NCBI RefSeq assembly: GCF_014131735.1
Contig: NZ_CP039121.1
Coordinates: 1,798,001 to 1,862,000, forward strand
DNA length: 64,000 nt
Origin: Lactiplantibacillus plantarum
GTDB taxonomy: Bacteria > Bacillota > Bacilli > Lactobacillales > Lactobacillaceae
Direction of reading: 5' to 3'
The notes beneath the pieces are model-generated. The model saw only the letters and a program-made list of their open reading frames with translations. It did not search any database and was not told where the DNA came from. The position numbers and the translations under genes were made by a program. Positions 1-8,716 of this stretch are shown here, piece by piece (position 1 is the stretch's first letter; each line of letters begins with the position of its first letter).

Positions 1-679
1 TGATCTCACCATCGGAATCATCAATGTCGACGTGGTCGATTTTAAGCATCAGATGCGCTAAGATTTGAAATACCAAACCATACTCGCCGTGATCGACCAA
101 CGGTTGCACCTCTTCTTTTAGGAGAGTTAAGGCCTCATCACCGAAGTCCGTCGCCGCGTCATAATCGATAAAACCACCGCCATCCGCGTTTGTGTCAAAT
201 AAATCATCAACACTCGCGAGATATTCAGGTAAATCTGTCACAACATTAGTCTCACCCATGACCGTCCGGAACAGCTGGACGAGATGCTTGTCATGGGCCA
301 ACACCACACTCAAAAAGTCCCGGACTTGCCGATCAGTAGCCCGCTCCACCAGCTTAGTGGCAGTCTGTTCAAGACTGTCGAAACTAGTTGGTGCTTTGGA
401 AACTTGCTGTTGACTGGCAGGTTTATCAGCCGCCGTCGCTTGGCACAAAACGGCCGCCATGTGCTTGCAGTACGGATGACTATTGGCATACGGACACTCA
501 CACGCGCCACCGTGAAAGTCACCATTAGCGAGATCAATCACCACGCCATAGTCCTGCGTGCCCGTAACCATTGCCGTAATTTGTGTTTTGGTCCGTTTTA
601 AATCAGTGACATACCCCTGTAAGTAATAATCGTACCCACGTTCAGCGATTGCCGTTGGAAAATAGTCTTCCCAGTCCAT
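1..679 (-). CDS. SWIM zinc-finger protein, partial (C-terminus off left edge)
   Basis: The minus-strand frame is open from an ATG at 679 to the window edge, giving 226 codons without a stop. A GGGAGTG ribosome binding site precedes the ATG. Residues near 60-72 carry C-E-C-P-Y-A-N-S-H-P-Y-C-K-H, which matches the CxCx(n)CxH zinc-binding pattern of SWIM domains. SWIM proteins are thought to bind DNA or protein, and in bacteria some sit next to SNF2-type helicases. The rest of the visible protein is acidic and helical in character with no other motif I recognise. The 3' end and any downstream partner lie outside the window. The SWIM call is firm; the function is unknown. Confidence 0.75.
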   Translation of the reverse strand, partial: MDWEDYFPTAIAERGYDYYLQGYVTDLKRTKTQITAMVTGTQDYGVVIDLANGDFHGGACECPYANSHPYCKHMAAVLCQATAADKPASQQQVSKAPTSFDSLEQTATKLVERATDRQVRDFLSVVLAHDKHLVQLFRTVMGETNVVTDLPEYLASVDDLFDTNADGGGFIDYDAATDFGDEALTLLKEEVQPLVDHGEYGLVFQILAHLMLKIDHVDIDDSDGEI

Positions 680-1181
680 ATTGTCACTCCCGTTAACTCG
701 TTTGTCCTAACCATACTGCGGTATGGCGGATTGGGCAAGACCCGGCAAGCAATTTCTCACCATATCACTCAATACCGACCCTCATTTAGCATACGCTGTG
801 TCATAACTTTATCTGTTGACACTAAAAAGCTTGTTTTTTCACCGTGGTTTGTGGCTCATTGGCCGCACCAATCCAGTGAATTCTCACTGTTTAACTTTCC
901 GACCGTTGCCAGTGAGACGCCGTCTTATCGAAATTAGTTAAATCCCGGTTTTATCTTTTTTACAGGTGCTATAACTAATAACGCCAAATAAAATGCCTTT
1001 TCTATCTACGATGGCCCTTACAATATGAAGTTTATACTAATAAAGCAATTGTAAAACATCGTACAATCATACTTTAGGCGCCAAATTAATCCCATTAAAA
1101 AACGCTATAAGATTTCACAATCAGGCTTAATCACTAAAGCAAAATACCACTTTAAATGGACAGAAATGTGACTGACTTATA
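680..1181. other. Intergenic spacer without a convincing gene
   Basis: About 500 bases separate the SWIM gene start from the 3' end of the TetR gene. The region becomes AT-rich after about position 950. A 68-codon plus-strand frame at 731-937 has no ribosome binding site and no recognisable content, so I treat it as noise. I see no clear terminator hairpin. The promoter of the SWIM gene should lie here. Confidence 0.4.
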
Positions 1182-1733
1182 CTACGCGCCAAATATCAAA
1201 TTAAGGGTGTCTGATAATTGATGAATTTCTTTGCTTGATGGGAAGTCATTTGTTTGTAAGTAATATCTTATCATCCCTAACATCATGCCACCAATAACAT
1301 TTATTTCCAAATCTGACTTTGGATGTGTGAGAGCTGCCTGTAAATGATTACTTAAAATATCTTTAAGACCATCCATTAGTTGCATCTTAGCTTGTGGAAT
1401 TGCCATTATTGCGTTTATTGGTCTGCTCCAACACATCAGTAATTGTCTAAGTTCCGGTTCTAATTGACCAACTGCGTTACTTAAGCCAATTCCTTGATTT
1501 ATGAGTAATCGCTTCTTTTTCAATGTCTCATCAAACCACGTTAGAATATCTTGTAGTATTGCGTCTGTCAGTGCAAATTTGTCCTCATAATGTAAATAGA
1601 AAGTTTTACGACTAATCATAGATTTGAGTGCAATATCCGTGACAGTAACGTTGTCAAATCCATTCTCTATGACTAGGTCAACAAATGATTTGGTGATAAC
1701 GTCGTCAGTTTTTTTCATTCTAAAATCCGTCAT
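1182..1733 (-). CDS. TetR/AcrR family transcriptional regulator
   Basis: A 183-residue protein with an N-terminal TetR helix-turn-helix at about residues 12-55. It shows the typical pattern of a basic start, a V-T-V-T-D-I-A segment and an S-R-K-T-F-Y-L-H-Y recognition-helix region. The C-terminal ligand domain is not recognisable by class. The ATG at 1733 has a GGAGGA site eight bases upstream. The gene is divergent from the YhgE-like membrane protein at 1892, and the 158-base shared promoter region suggests that it represses that gene and itself. A second TetR gene lies on the far side of the membrane protein gene. Family assignment is firm; the target is inferred from position. Confidence 0.85.
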   Translation of the reverse strand: MTDFRMKKTDDVITKSFVDLVIENGFDNVTVTDIALKSMISRKTFYLHYEDKFALTDAILQDILTWFDETLKKKRLLINQGIGLSNAVGQLEPELRQLLMCWSRPINAIMAIPQAKMQLMDGLKDILSNHLQAALTHPKSDLEINVIGGMMLGMIRYYLQTNDFPSSKEIHQLSDTLNLIFGA

Positions 1734-1810
1734 ATCGATTCCTCCATTACCAGTTTTGCCAATTCTGTAACCTTATGGCTCATATGGTTGCCATTTGTAG
1801 CCTTAAGACA

Positions 1811-1855
1811 CAAATCATATTAATTTGACCATGTTTTTTATTTCAATATTAATAT
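1811..1855 (+). promoter_or_regulatory. Candidate promoter and operator for the YhgE-like gene
   Basis: TTGACC at 1825-1830 is followed after 16 bases by TATTAA (or after 19 by TAATAT), giving a plausible sigma-A promoter on the plus strand. An inverted repeat, CAAAT at 1811-1815 and ATTTG at 1823-1827, overlaps the -35 box and could be a TetR-type operator. Both are read by eye. Confidence 0.4.
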
Positions 1856-1891
1856 AAACTACCCGTAGCATAAAAAAAGGGGGTAGTGAAA

Positions 1892-3166
1892 ATGTTCAAC
1901 GTGTTTAAGAGAAAAAGCATCTGGATCAGTATGTTAGTCGCCACTATATTAATCGGATTATTTGCCTTCGCACAAGTTGGAGCTAGGAGCACAGTTAAGG
2001 TTCGTCATTTACCATTAGCGTTAGTAGTAAACGATACAGGAAAAGATGCTAAGAATGTTGTTAAGAAATTACGAAAAGAGAGCCATAAGAAAAGCGCTGA
2101 AATTAAATGGGTCAATGTAACCCACACGAGTGAACTCACTAAAGGCTTTGCATCCGGAAAATACTACGGGGCTGTTGTCATTCATTCGGGATTTACTAAA
2201 GCTATCAATCAGCAAACAGACTATTTAAAAGGTAAAATCATAACTCAGAAGCTAGCTGCACTGGTAGTTAAAACGCCAGTGGCTGCTAAGACGGCACCAT
2301 TCCAACAACAAAAGGCCTTAGCAAATTCATTAACCAAGAAGACCCCAGAACAAGCAAAAATCTCTTTATACGTCAGTCAAGGAAGTAATATGACGGTTGC
2401 AACTATTTTGACTACTGCACTTCCAAAGATGACTGATCATCTAAATCAGAAGATTTCTAACGAATATATAACCGTTGCAAATAAGTCAGGACTAACACTA
2501 TCTCCTCAGGACTGGTCTAAATTGCAAACACCAATTCACACAACTCTTATCAAACGCAATAAAGTTTCAACTAAAGAAATAAGTGGTATGGCGCCATTCT
2601 TAGTAACCATCTTCTGTTGGCTCGGTAGTCTTATTGCTAGTTTACTGAACTGGCGAGACCATAGTAAGAATGAGAAGAAACGTACTGATGGCCGCCTCTC
2701 ATTAACTAGTGTCACAAGCCAATTAATTTCGGGTATCGCAATTGTCACTGCGATTGCTGTATCAGTTTACTTCTTCACAAAAGTTTGCTATTCTGTGCCA
2801 ATTCATGATCCAAAACAATTCCTACTGATGATTGGTGGTATATCATTTGTTTTCTATCTACTGCAGTCAGCTGTACTCGATTTGCTTGGACTAAAAGGAT
2901 GGCCATTACTACTTATTATCTGGATAGGTTCAATGGCAGTCATTACTTTCATTCCGCAAATGCTGAGTCCCTTCTATCATAATTATGTTTATGATATTAC
3001 GCCAATTCGCTTTGCCTATGATCTTATTCTTAACCAAATGTATATTACAGATGCATCAATCACTGGACCTTCAATGTTGAGCCTGCTGTACATTGGTATA
3101 GCTTCAATTTTTGCCATGTATGCATCTACCCTCATTAAGAAACGGAAAAAAGACAGCTTAGCATAA
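1892..3166 (+). CDS. YhgE/Pip-like ABC-2 type membrane protein
   Basis: A 424-residue membrane protein. One transmembrane helix lies near residues 10-30. A long extracytoplasmic domain follows, opening with a P-L-A-L-V-V-N-D-T-G segment that is characteristic of YhgE/Pip (DUF3533-type) proteins. Four or five further helices follow between about residues 250 and 415. Family members resemble ABC-2 permeases but have no ATPase partner, and their transport role is unclear. I chose the ATG at 1892, which is eight bases after an AAGGGGG site; a GTG six bases earlier is too close to that site. The gene is bracketed by two TetR regulators, which fits an inducible efflux or envelope-stress function (inference). 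Confidence 0.75.
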   Translation: MFNVFKRKSIWISMLVATILIGLFAFAQVGARSTVKVRHLPLALVVNDTGKDAKNVVKKLRKESHKKSAEIKWVNVTHTSELTKGFASGKYYGAVVIHSGFTKAINQQTDYLKGKIITQKLAALVVKTPVAAKTAPFQQQKALANSLTKKTPEQAKISLYVSQGSNMTVATILTTALPKMTDHLNQKISNEYITVANKSGLTLSPQDWSKLQTPIHTTLIKRNKVSTKEISGMAPFLVTIFCWLGSLIASLLNWRDHSKNEKKRTDGRLSLTSVTSQLISGIAIVTAIAVSVYFFTKVCYSVPIHDPKQFLLMIGGISFVFYLLQSAVLDLLGLKGWPLLLIIWIGSMAVITFIPQMLSPFYHNYVYDITPIRFAYDLILNQMYITDASITGPSMLSLLYIGIASIFAMYASTLIKKRKKDSLA

Positions 3167-3331
3167 AAAGACGTACGGCTTCTTTAAACCTCCTGAACCC
3201 AGAAAAGACGAATTTAAAACATGAATAGTGGTTAAATCAGGTTGTGTGTCCAGCATATCCCTGATTTGCCATTATTTAATTCAATAAATGATAATTTAGG
3301 TTTTGATGAAAGATGAAAGGGGATAAAACAA

Positions 3332-3865
3332 ATGCCACAAGAACAATATCAACTAACTGATGCTAAATTGGTAAAACATCTATTTGATTTAATTGAGACT
3401 GGACAAACACTCGAAAGTATTACTGTCACAGAACTTTGCTTAAAGTCAGGAGTATCTAGAAAAACTTTTTATCGTCATTATTCATCCACACAAAAAGTCA
3501 TTGAGGGCTTTTTGGATAATTCTGCAAATGACTTTATCGAAATATTGAAAGAAACACCAATACTTTGTTTAAATGATTTTATCGACGCTCTTTTCAAATT
3601 TTGGTTTGGCAACAAAAATCGATTACAAGTTTTACAAAATTCCGACTTTTTCTCATACACATTACATCGGTTAACTGCACTCAAACTGTTGGACATTGTC
3701 AACTTAACAGAAAATTCTGATTGGCAACATCTCACTTCAACCCAGCAATCCAATTTTTTTAATTTTTGTGCTGGTGGTTTATGGCATGTCTTAAATACTC
3801 AAAGCATATCTATTTCTGATCTTGATACAAGTTTAATTACATCACTCTTTCAACCAAAAAATTAA
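3332..3865 (+). CDS. TetR/AcrR family transcriptional regulator
   Basis: A 177-residue protein with a TetR DNA-binding domain at about residues 8-55. It includes I-T-V-T-E-L-C-L-K-S-G-V-S-R-K-T-F-Y-R-H-Y, closely related in layout to the regulator at 1182-1733. A GAAAGGGGA site precedes the ATG. The gene follows the YhgE-like gene on the same strand after 165 bases and is AT-rich like its neighbours. It probably controls the same membrane protein, possibly with a different inducer (inference). Confidence 0.83.
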   Translation: MPQEQYQLTDAKLVKHLFDLIETGQTLESITVTELCLKSGVSRKTFYRHYSSTQKVIEGFLDNSANDFIEILKETPILCLNDFIDALFKFWFGNKNRLQVLQNSDFFSYTLHRLTALKLLDIVNLTENSDWQHLTSTQQSNFFNFCAGGLWHVLNTQSISISDLDTSLITSLFQPKN

Positions 3866-4041
3866 TACAAAACAACTATTGTTTATTGGTACAACTAAGT
3901 TTGATTCTGGAACAGATTTGATTATCTTTCTTAATTTCACACTCTACTAAAAAGAATCTACCCAATTTTATTAAATTAAAAACGCTAATCCTGATTACGT
4001 CGCCTGGATATATAATTTTTTAAACTTCGCACTTTCAATCG

Positions 4042-4149
4042 ATGTCAAAAGTAGAAAAAGATATCAATATAGTAGTAGATCATAAATATTCAAATTCATT
4101 ATTTACCCTCTTTGGTTTAAACAGTTCGGCATTTAAAATAATAGAGTAG
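4042..4149 (+). CDS. Possible 35-residue peptide, weak
   Basis: An ATG-initiated frame of 35 codons with mixed charged and hydrophobic residues ends inside the stem of the terminator at 4143-4179. I see no ribosome binding site and recognise no family. It may be a real mini-gene, the remnant of a larger one, or chance. Confidence 0.15.
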   Translation: MSKVEKDINIVVDHKYSNSLFTLFGLNSSAFKIIE

Positions 4150-4184
4150 CGTTCAAATCAAGAAGATGAACGCTACTCTTTTTA
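4143..4184 (+). terminator. Intrinsic terminator
   Basis: Perfect 12-base inverted repeat AGAGTAGCGTTC (4143-4154) and GAACGCTACTCT (4168-4179), followed by a run of T. It is the first good terminator after the TetR gene ending at 3865. Confidence 0.8.
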
Positions 4185-4978
4185 TGCTAGCCCAGCATAA
4201 GTGATGAGTTAATTCCACCGAATGCTGCCGACGTGCTCAAGGCAAATCAGACCTTCTTATGTCTGTTGCTCACGTTAACACGCGAAATTTGACAGTTTTG
4301 TCAGGTTTGTTGAGCCCTATATTTGTGGGCACCAGCTAATTCATGACCACTTCAACCACTCCTGTAGGCTCCACCATGTGTCCTGTAAATTTCTTAGTAG
4401 AACTGGTTAACGGTATTCTTTTAATACAGCCCTAAACCAATTTGACAGTTTTGCTGCCAGCAACTGTAGCCATGCGCCTCATTCTAAAATGACAGTCTAT
4501 AAATTCAATCCCCTCAATTTTTCCAATTCACTTCTTTAAATACCACACCCTTCAGTGTCCATCTGTGCCCCTTTAGTATGGTCTGAAAATTTTAACGGGT
4601 CGGCAAAAGTCACCCTTCTGTCAATTTCTTTGAAAGTATTAGGAACAACAATCATTCTTTCTCGTTCAAAAGGATCCATGTAAAACGTGTATCGCACGTA
4701 TCACACATCATGGTATTTTCTTTTAATACAGATACCAAAACGTAGCTACCGCATATTGACCTAGAATATCTTCCCGCATGCACTGTCTGTAAGCTTTTGC
4801 ATAGCTACGTTTATTTGAGAAGTTATGCTTATTCATCTGCTTACCTTCTTGCAAGATATGAATTATTGACTAGAACTGCACTTGTACTTTTTTTAAAATA
4901 ACATAAAACAGATAATATACGAACTATTTCAGAATATAAATTAGGATAAGTAATTAAAGGAAAAAGCAGAAAAAATTT
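4185..4978. other. Gene-poor, probably decayed region with short repeats
   Basis: No convincing gene in about 800 bases. A minus-strand frame of 47 codons at 4536-4679 starts with ATG but has no ribosome binding site or recognisable domain. Two exact direct repeats occur: AATTTGACAGTTTTG at 4286-4300 and 4439-4453, and TTCTTTTAATACAG at 4416-4429 and 4718-4731. An 11-base inverted repeat, AAACGTAGCTA at 4738-4748 and TAGCTACGTTT at 4802-4812, lies near the right end. I read this as remnants of lost genes or elements. Confidence 0.4.
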
Positions 4979-5794
4979 CTACTTTTCAATATATTGTTCA
5001 ATGGCCATTATTATTTGTTGGTTCTGTGGTAAGTCCGAATGTTCCGCTCCAACACCCGAAACAGTTATTTGCGTATAATGCTTAACTTGCTTTTGGTAAA
5101 TATAGCGACCCGCCAATACGCTGTACAACGGAACTAAGCCGTCATTGCTATAACTTTGAGTGCCAGCTAAAGAATACATATCAATTGAGTTTGGAATATA
5201 TTTTCTGTTTGCAATCAAGTTTTCTAACAACTCAGTCTCACTTCTAACAGAAGAATCGTTCAAATTGTACGGTGCAGCAATAGTCATAACCTTTTGTACA
5301 GTTAGATAATGGCTAGTCAAATTATGTTCAAGTGCATACGTGATAATCAGCCCACCATTCGAATGGCCAATTAATGAAATCTTTCGAAATTCATATTGTT
5401 GTGATATATATTTTAAGGCGTATTTTAACCAGATAGCTTGTTTCTTTATATTTTTAAAACCATCTTTATTATCTTCAAAAGCAATAACAATAAAGGGTTG
5501 TCTTTCACCTTTTTTTATTGCACCACTATAGGAAATTGTATAATTCTTATGCACTAACACTCTTAACAAAGAATGAGGTGTTTTTTCCCTTTTATTAATG
5601 TCTCTTATAAGCGGATCAAATCTATATTGTGTCGCATTACTTCCTGGAACCAAAACTATGGGTTCAGTAACTGAGTTTCGTTGAATCTTCAAATTTGAAA
5701 TATTCTGTTTAGTCCATTTATCGGACAAAAAAATTAACGTCATAAGGAAGCATAATAGGCCTATTGAAATAATAATTTTTTTTGAGATTCGCAA
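4979..5794 (-). CDS. DUF915-type alpha/beta hydrolase, membrane-anchored
   Basis: An alpha/beta hydrolase of about 271 residues. An N-terminal signal anchor (basic start then a hydrophobic run ending near residue 22) suggests that it acts outside the membrane. The nucleophile elbow is G-H-S-N-G-G, with a likely acid in N-D-G-L-V-P and the histidine in A-E-H-S-D-L. These are the three catalytic positions of DUF915 'cell surface hydrolases', common in lactobacilli, whose substrate is not established. I prefer the TTG at 5794, eight bases after GGAG, over the GTG at 5803 that overlaps that site. The gene lies 45 bases after the EIIC gene on the same strand, so the two are probably cotranscribed. 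Confidence 0.75.
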   Translation of the reverse strand: MRISKKIIISIGLLCFLMTLIFLSDKWTKQNISNLKIQRNSVTEPIVLVPGSNATQYRFDPLIRDINKREKTPHSLLRVLVHKNYTISYSGAIKKGERQPFIVIAFEDNKDGFKNIKKQAIWLKYALKYISQQYEFRKISLIGHSNGGLIITYALEHNLTSHYLTVQKVMTIAAPYNLNDSSVRSETELLENLIANRKYIPNSIDMYSLAGTQSYSNDGLVPLYSVLAGRYIYQKQVKHYTQITVSGVGAEHSDLPQNQQIIMAIEQYIEK

Positions 5795-5839
5795 GTTAAT
5801 CACTCCGTCTATTATCCTCTAGACTCACAAATTCAAAAT

Positions 5840-7135
5840 TTATCTTTTAAAAGAAGATCTAATTTTCGCATGCTCTAGATTAATTAGTCTCATCTCTGCT
5901 TTAACAAACGGTAAATATATAAAACAAGAGACAACTAAGCAAAGAAGTGCTAATAGTAGGGTCGGAATGTTGCCCCCAGTGGCAATAAAAGCTTTCAACA
6001 GTCCTGGCGTACCATTAGGCACTGGATAAACAGGCGCTGGGACAATATTGTACTTTAAAAACGGATAAGCAATGACTGTCGTTACTAAAGGACTCATTAT
6101 AAAAGGAATTAGATAAATAGGCATATACATGATTGGAAAGCCAACCATCACTGGCTCTGAGAAGTTAAAAAACGTCGGTATGAACGACCAAGTCAATAAC
6201 CTTTTCAAATGTTGATTTTTTCCTATGATGAGCACGACAATTATCAATGCGAGTAACATGCCATCGCCACCCAAATGGGCAAAACAAGAATATAACGTCG
6301 AGTAAGCAGTTGGATGAACAGCAGCAACAGGATGTGCAAATTTCAAAGCACGATTTAAATTTACCAATTGCGCTCGGGTACTAAAACTAAAAAGAAAATC
6401 CGCATTAATCCCCATAAATTTACTAATACTTCTTAGAAAAAGTATTAGTAACACTGGTATCAAACTGTAGTGATTATCGGTTAGGGCTGTTTGAATTATG
6501 CTATGCAGATGAGTGTTTATTCCATTTGAATCAATTTCAAAATTTAATATTTTTAAAATTAAAACACAAAAAATGATACAGAGAATAGGCTTGATGTTTG
6601 TCAATGTCGCAATTAAAGCGTTTTGATAATCATTATCGTCCTTATTGACTTCGACTCTAAAAAAATCAAAACATTTACTAACTCCTAGGCCCGTCAGCAA
6701 AGCAAAAGTAACACCATGAATTAGAAAAATCAATTCATGGTTCTGGCCTAACTTAATGCTCAAAATAATAAAAGAGAATGCAGCCATTGCACCACAAGCT
6801 ATATTATTATCTAAAGATTTGATCACATTTCTTGAGAACTGGACAGCAATTATTGTGTTGGCAAAAACTTGTAATAGCTGAACTAATACAGTCAGCTGAT
6901 TTATCAAAACAGCATTACTTGCAACAAAGTGTTCTAAGTGAAAGATAACGACAAAAAATCCATTGTCAGTCATTAAGGCTTGTAAGATAGTTTCAAGAAA
7001 ACCATTAACAACAATTATTGGAAAAGCAGCTATTAATGCGTCTTGCAAATAATTAAACCATTTTAAAGTACTGATTCTGTAAAGCCAATCAATTATGGAC
7101 TGAATATTATATTTCTTCATTGATTGTTTCACCAT
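5840..7135 (-). CDS. PTS EIIC-like sugar permease (lactose/cellobiose family), no EIIA/EIIB
   Basis: A 431-residue protein with about ten hydrophobic segments. It shows the EIIC signature of the lactose/cellobiose class: H-L-G-G-D-G-M near the middle and F-N-F-S-E-P-V-M-V-G-F-P-I around residue 330, including the conserved glutamate. Such proteins carry and phosphorylate sugars only with EIIB and EIIA partners, and none lies in the window. It could use partners encoded elsewhere or work as a facilitator. The N-terminus is uncertain: neither the ATG at 7135 nor the in-frame ATG at 7120 has a strong ribosome binding site. It is AT-rich and precedes the hydrolase gene, with which it probably forms an operon. 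Confidence 0.75.
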   Translation of the reverse strand: MVKQSMKKYNIQSIIDWLYRISTLKWFNYLQDALIAAFPIIVVNGFLETILQALMTDNGFFVVIFHLEHFVASNAVLINQLTVLVQLLQVFANTIIAVQFSRNVIKSLDNNIACGAMAAFSFIILSIKLGQNHELIFLIHGVTFALLTGLGVSKCFDFFRVEVNKDDNDYQNALIATLTNIKPILCIIFCVLILKILNFEIDSNGINTHLHSIIQTALTDNHYSLIPVLLILFLRSISKFMGINADFLFSFSTRAQLVNLNRALKFAHPVAAVHPTAYSTLYSCFAHLGGDGMLLALIIVVLIIGKNQHLKRLLTWSFIPTFFNFSEPVMVGFPIMYMPIYLIPFIMSPLVTTVIAYPFLKYNIVPAPVYPVPNGTPGLLKAFIATGGNIPTLLLALLCLVVSCFIYLPFVKAEMRLINLEHAKIRSSFKR

Positions 7136-7606
7136 TTAAATCATACAAAAGTTTCATTTTCCCAAGTTAGCTCAATGTAGCATATCACTCCATCAATACC
7201 TTACTTTTTTATTGACTAGAAATTTCTCAATACCCTTTCAATAGTATCCACTAAAAGAGTCAGGCGCAGCTAAATCTCAACAAAAAAACACCACATATTA
7301 TTTAACTTATACGTAATAATACTAGTTCTGTCGACAATATATTTCATACTTTAATAGAATTTATTATAAAATATCGAAATGGAATATTACACGATTGGCT
7401 ACCGCAAAATCCCTGAAAATGGCACTTATTCAATACAAGTTAGTTTCTTATCTTTGTTTAATTCAAAATTAAACTTGCAAACCAGACTCCTCTTAAAGAT
7501 ACACGTTAAGATTAGATATACATGTTGTTTTTAAATTTCTAAGATTTTAGTAAAGTGCAAAAAGATTTAGTTTTTAAAATTTAGACAGTCATAACGTGTC
7601 GTCACG
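7136..7606. other. AT-rich spacer, no gene seen
   Basis: About 470 AT-rich bases upstream of the EIIC gene. It should hold the EIIC promoter, but no box pair stands out above the AT background. I see no coding frame of note. Confidence 0.35.
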
Positions 7607-7943
7607 TTATTTCGCCCGCGCAATTCGAATTTGTACATGGTTACCCATGCGCTGAATAATTTGATAATAGTTATGCTCGTCAACATAACCAATTTCACCC
7701 TGATTACCGGTGTGACCGTTTGACAATTCACGTGCAATTGCTTAAACAGCACTGGAACGATTCAAATAAGCAGGCCAGTTGGTGCCCCTTCACTGTGGTC
7801 GTAATCCGCCGTGCGACTAGGTTATTTTGCAAATTACTATGATTAGAAGATTTAATTCTAACTGACTGCGATCGTCTCAACTGATTTACGCTTTGACCAC
7901 ATACTGATAATCCTAATACACCCATCAATAGATTAAAAAACAC
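7607..7943 (-). pseudogene. Broken gene for a small exported or unknown protein
   Basis: Two minus-strand frames together look like one decayed gene. The upstream part (from about 7925) begins M-G-V-L-G-L-S-V-C-G, which resembles a damaged lipoprotein leader. The downstream frame (from about 7784) reads N-W-P-A-Y-L-N-R-S-S-A-V, a stop, then A-I-A-R-E-L-S-N-G-H-T-G and on to a well-formed C-terminus ending R-I-A-R-A-K at 7607. A frameshift plus an in-frame stop separate the two parts. I do not recognise the family. The 5' end runs into the terminator at 7935-7992. Confidence 0.45.
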
Positions 7944-7992
7944 TAATAACAGGGCGTAACTTTAAAAACACTAAAGTCATGCCCTGTTATTA
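7935..7992 (-). terminator. Intrinsic terminator of the HAD gene
   Basis: Inverted repeat TAATAACAGGGC (7944-7955) and GCCCTGTTATTA (7981-7992), with an inner ACTTTA/TAAAGT pairing and a T run on the minus strand (7940-7935). It ends the acetyltransferase-HAD transcription unit. Confidence 0.85.
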
Positions 7993-8083
7993 ATTGGCCT
8001 TATATAACGATGCGACTTATCACGCCACTCTTTTTAATTTGTTTGTTACCACGATTATTAATTATCCTGTTTATTTAACTGCT

Positions 8084-8716
8084 TCAACCAAGTCGCCGTT
8101 GCAAGTAGACCCACAACTGCTCGACCGAAGTAAACACGATCTGATCACCGGCTTCAACAATTGGCTGATTAGGATCCCACGCCGCCGTCAAACATTGCAC
8201 CCCGGCCGTATCAGCTGCTTCAAAATCTGAGCGAGTATCGCCAACGTACAAGAGTTCCGCGGCGTCTAACGACTTAGTGCGCATCAATTGTCGCAGATTG
8301 TCAGCTTTATTAGGTTGACACTCAGAACCATACAACCGCGTGGGGAAATAGGACGTCAGGCCAGTCACGTCCAAGGAAATTTGACAACTCTTAGCCGCCT
8401 TACCCGTAATCAGAGCTAGCGCCATCCCTTGCTGCTGCAACAGTTCTAAAAGTGTGACGATTCCCGGATACGGTGCTGACACCCGTAAATGTGCGCGAGC
8501 GTATTCTTGATAAAAGGCGGCCAAAGCGACCGGCCACCGTTGACCAGCCACTGCTTTGACCATCCCAACCTCATTTAGCCCAAACGTCTGGACGATAGCT
8601 TGCTTGGTCAGTTCGTGCTCAACGTACGGTGCAACGCTACGACGAAAGACGTCAATCACCATTGGAATCGTCGGCGCGAGCGTGCCGTCAAAGTCAAAGG
8701 CGATCATCTTAAGCAT
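8084..8716 (-). CDS. HAD-superfamily hydrolase (phosphoglycolate phosphatase-like)
   Basis: About 210 residues with the HAD motifs in order. Motif I is F-D-F-D-G-T-L at the N-terminus; motif II is L-I-T-G-K; motif III/IV is Y-V-G-D-T-R-S-D-F-E-A-A. A helical cap lies between motifs I and II, as in the Gph/PGP group that dephosphorylates small metabolites. I chose the ATG at 8716, preceded by AAGGTGA inside the end of the upstream gene; a GTG nine bases earlier is the alternative. The start overlaps the acetyltransferase stop by eight bases, so the two genes are translationally linked. The substrate cannot be told from sequence. Confidence 0.85.
   Translation of the reverse strand: MLKMIAFDFDGTLAPTIPMVIDVFRRSVAPYVEHELTKQAIVQTFGLNEVGMVKAVAGQRWPVALAAFYQEYARAHLRVSAPYPGIVTLLELLQQQGMALALITGKAAKSCQISLDVTGLTSYFPTRLYGSECQPNKADNLRQLMRTKSLDAAELLYVGDTRSDFEAADTAGVQCLTAAWDPNQPIVEAGDQIVFTSVEQLWVYLQRRLG

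Noticed and set aside
731..937. 68-codon plus-strand frame in the first spacer
   Set aside because: No ribosome binding site, no recognisable composition, and it lies in a promoter region.
4738..4812. Possible miniature inverted-repeat element
   Set aside because: The 11-base inverted repeat encloses only 53 bases and I see no target-site duplication.
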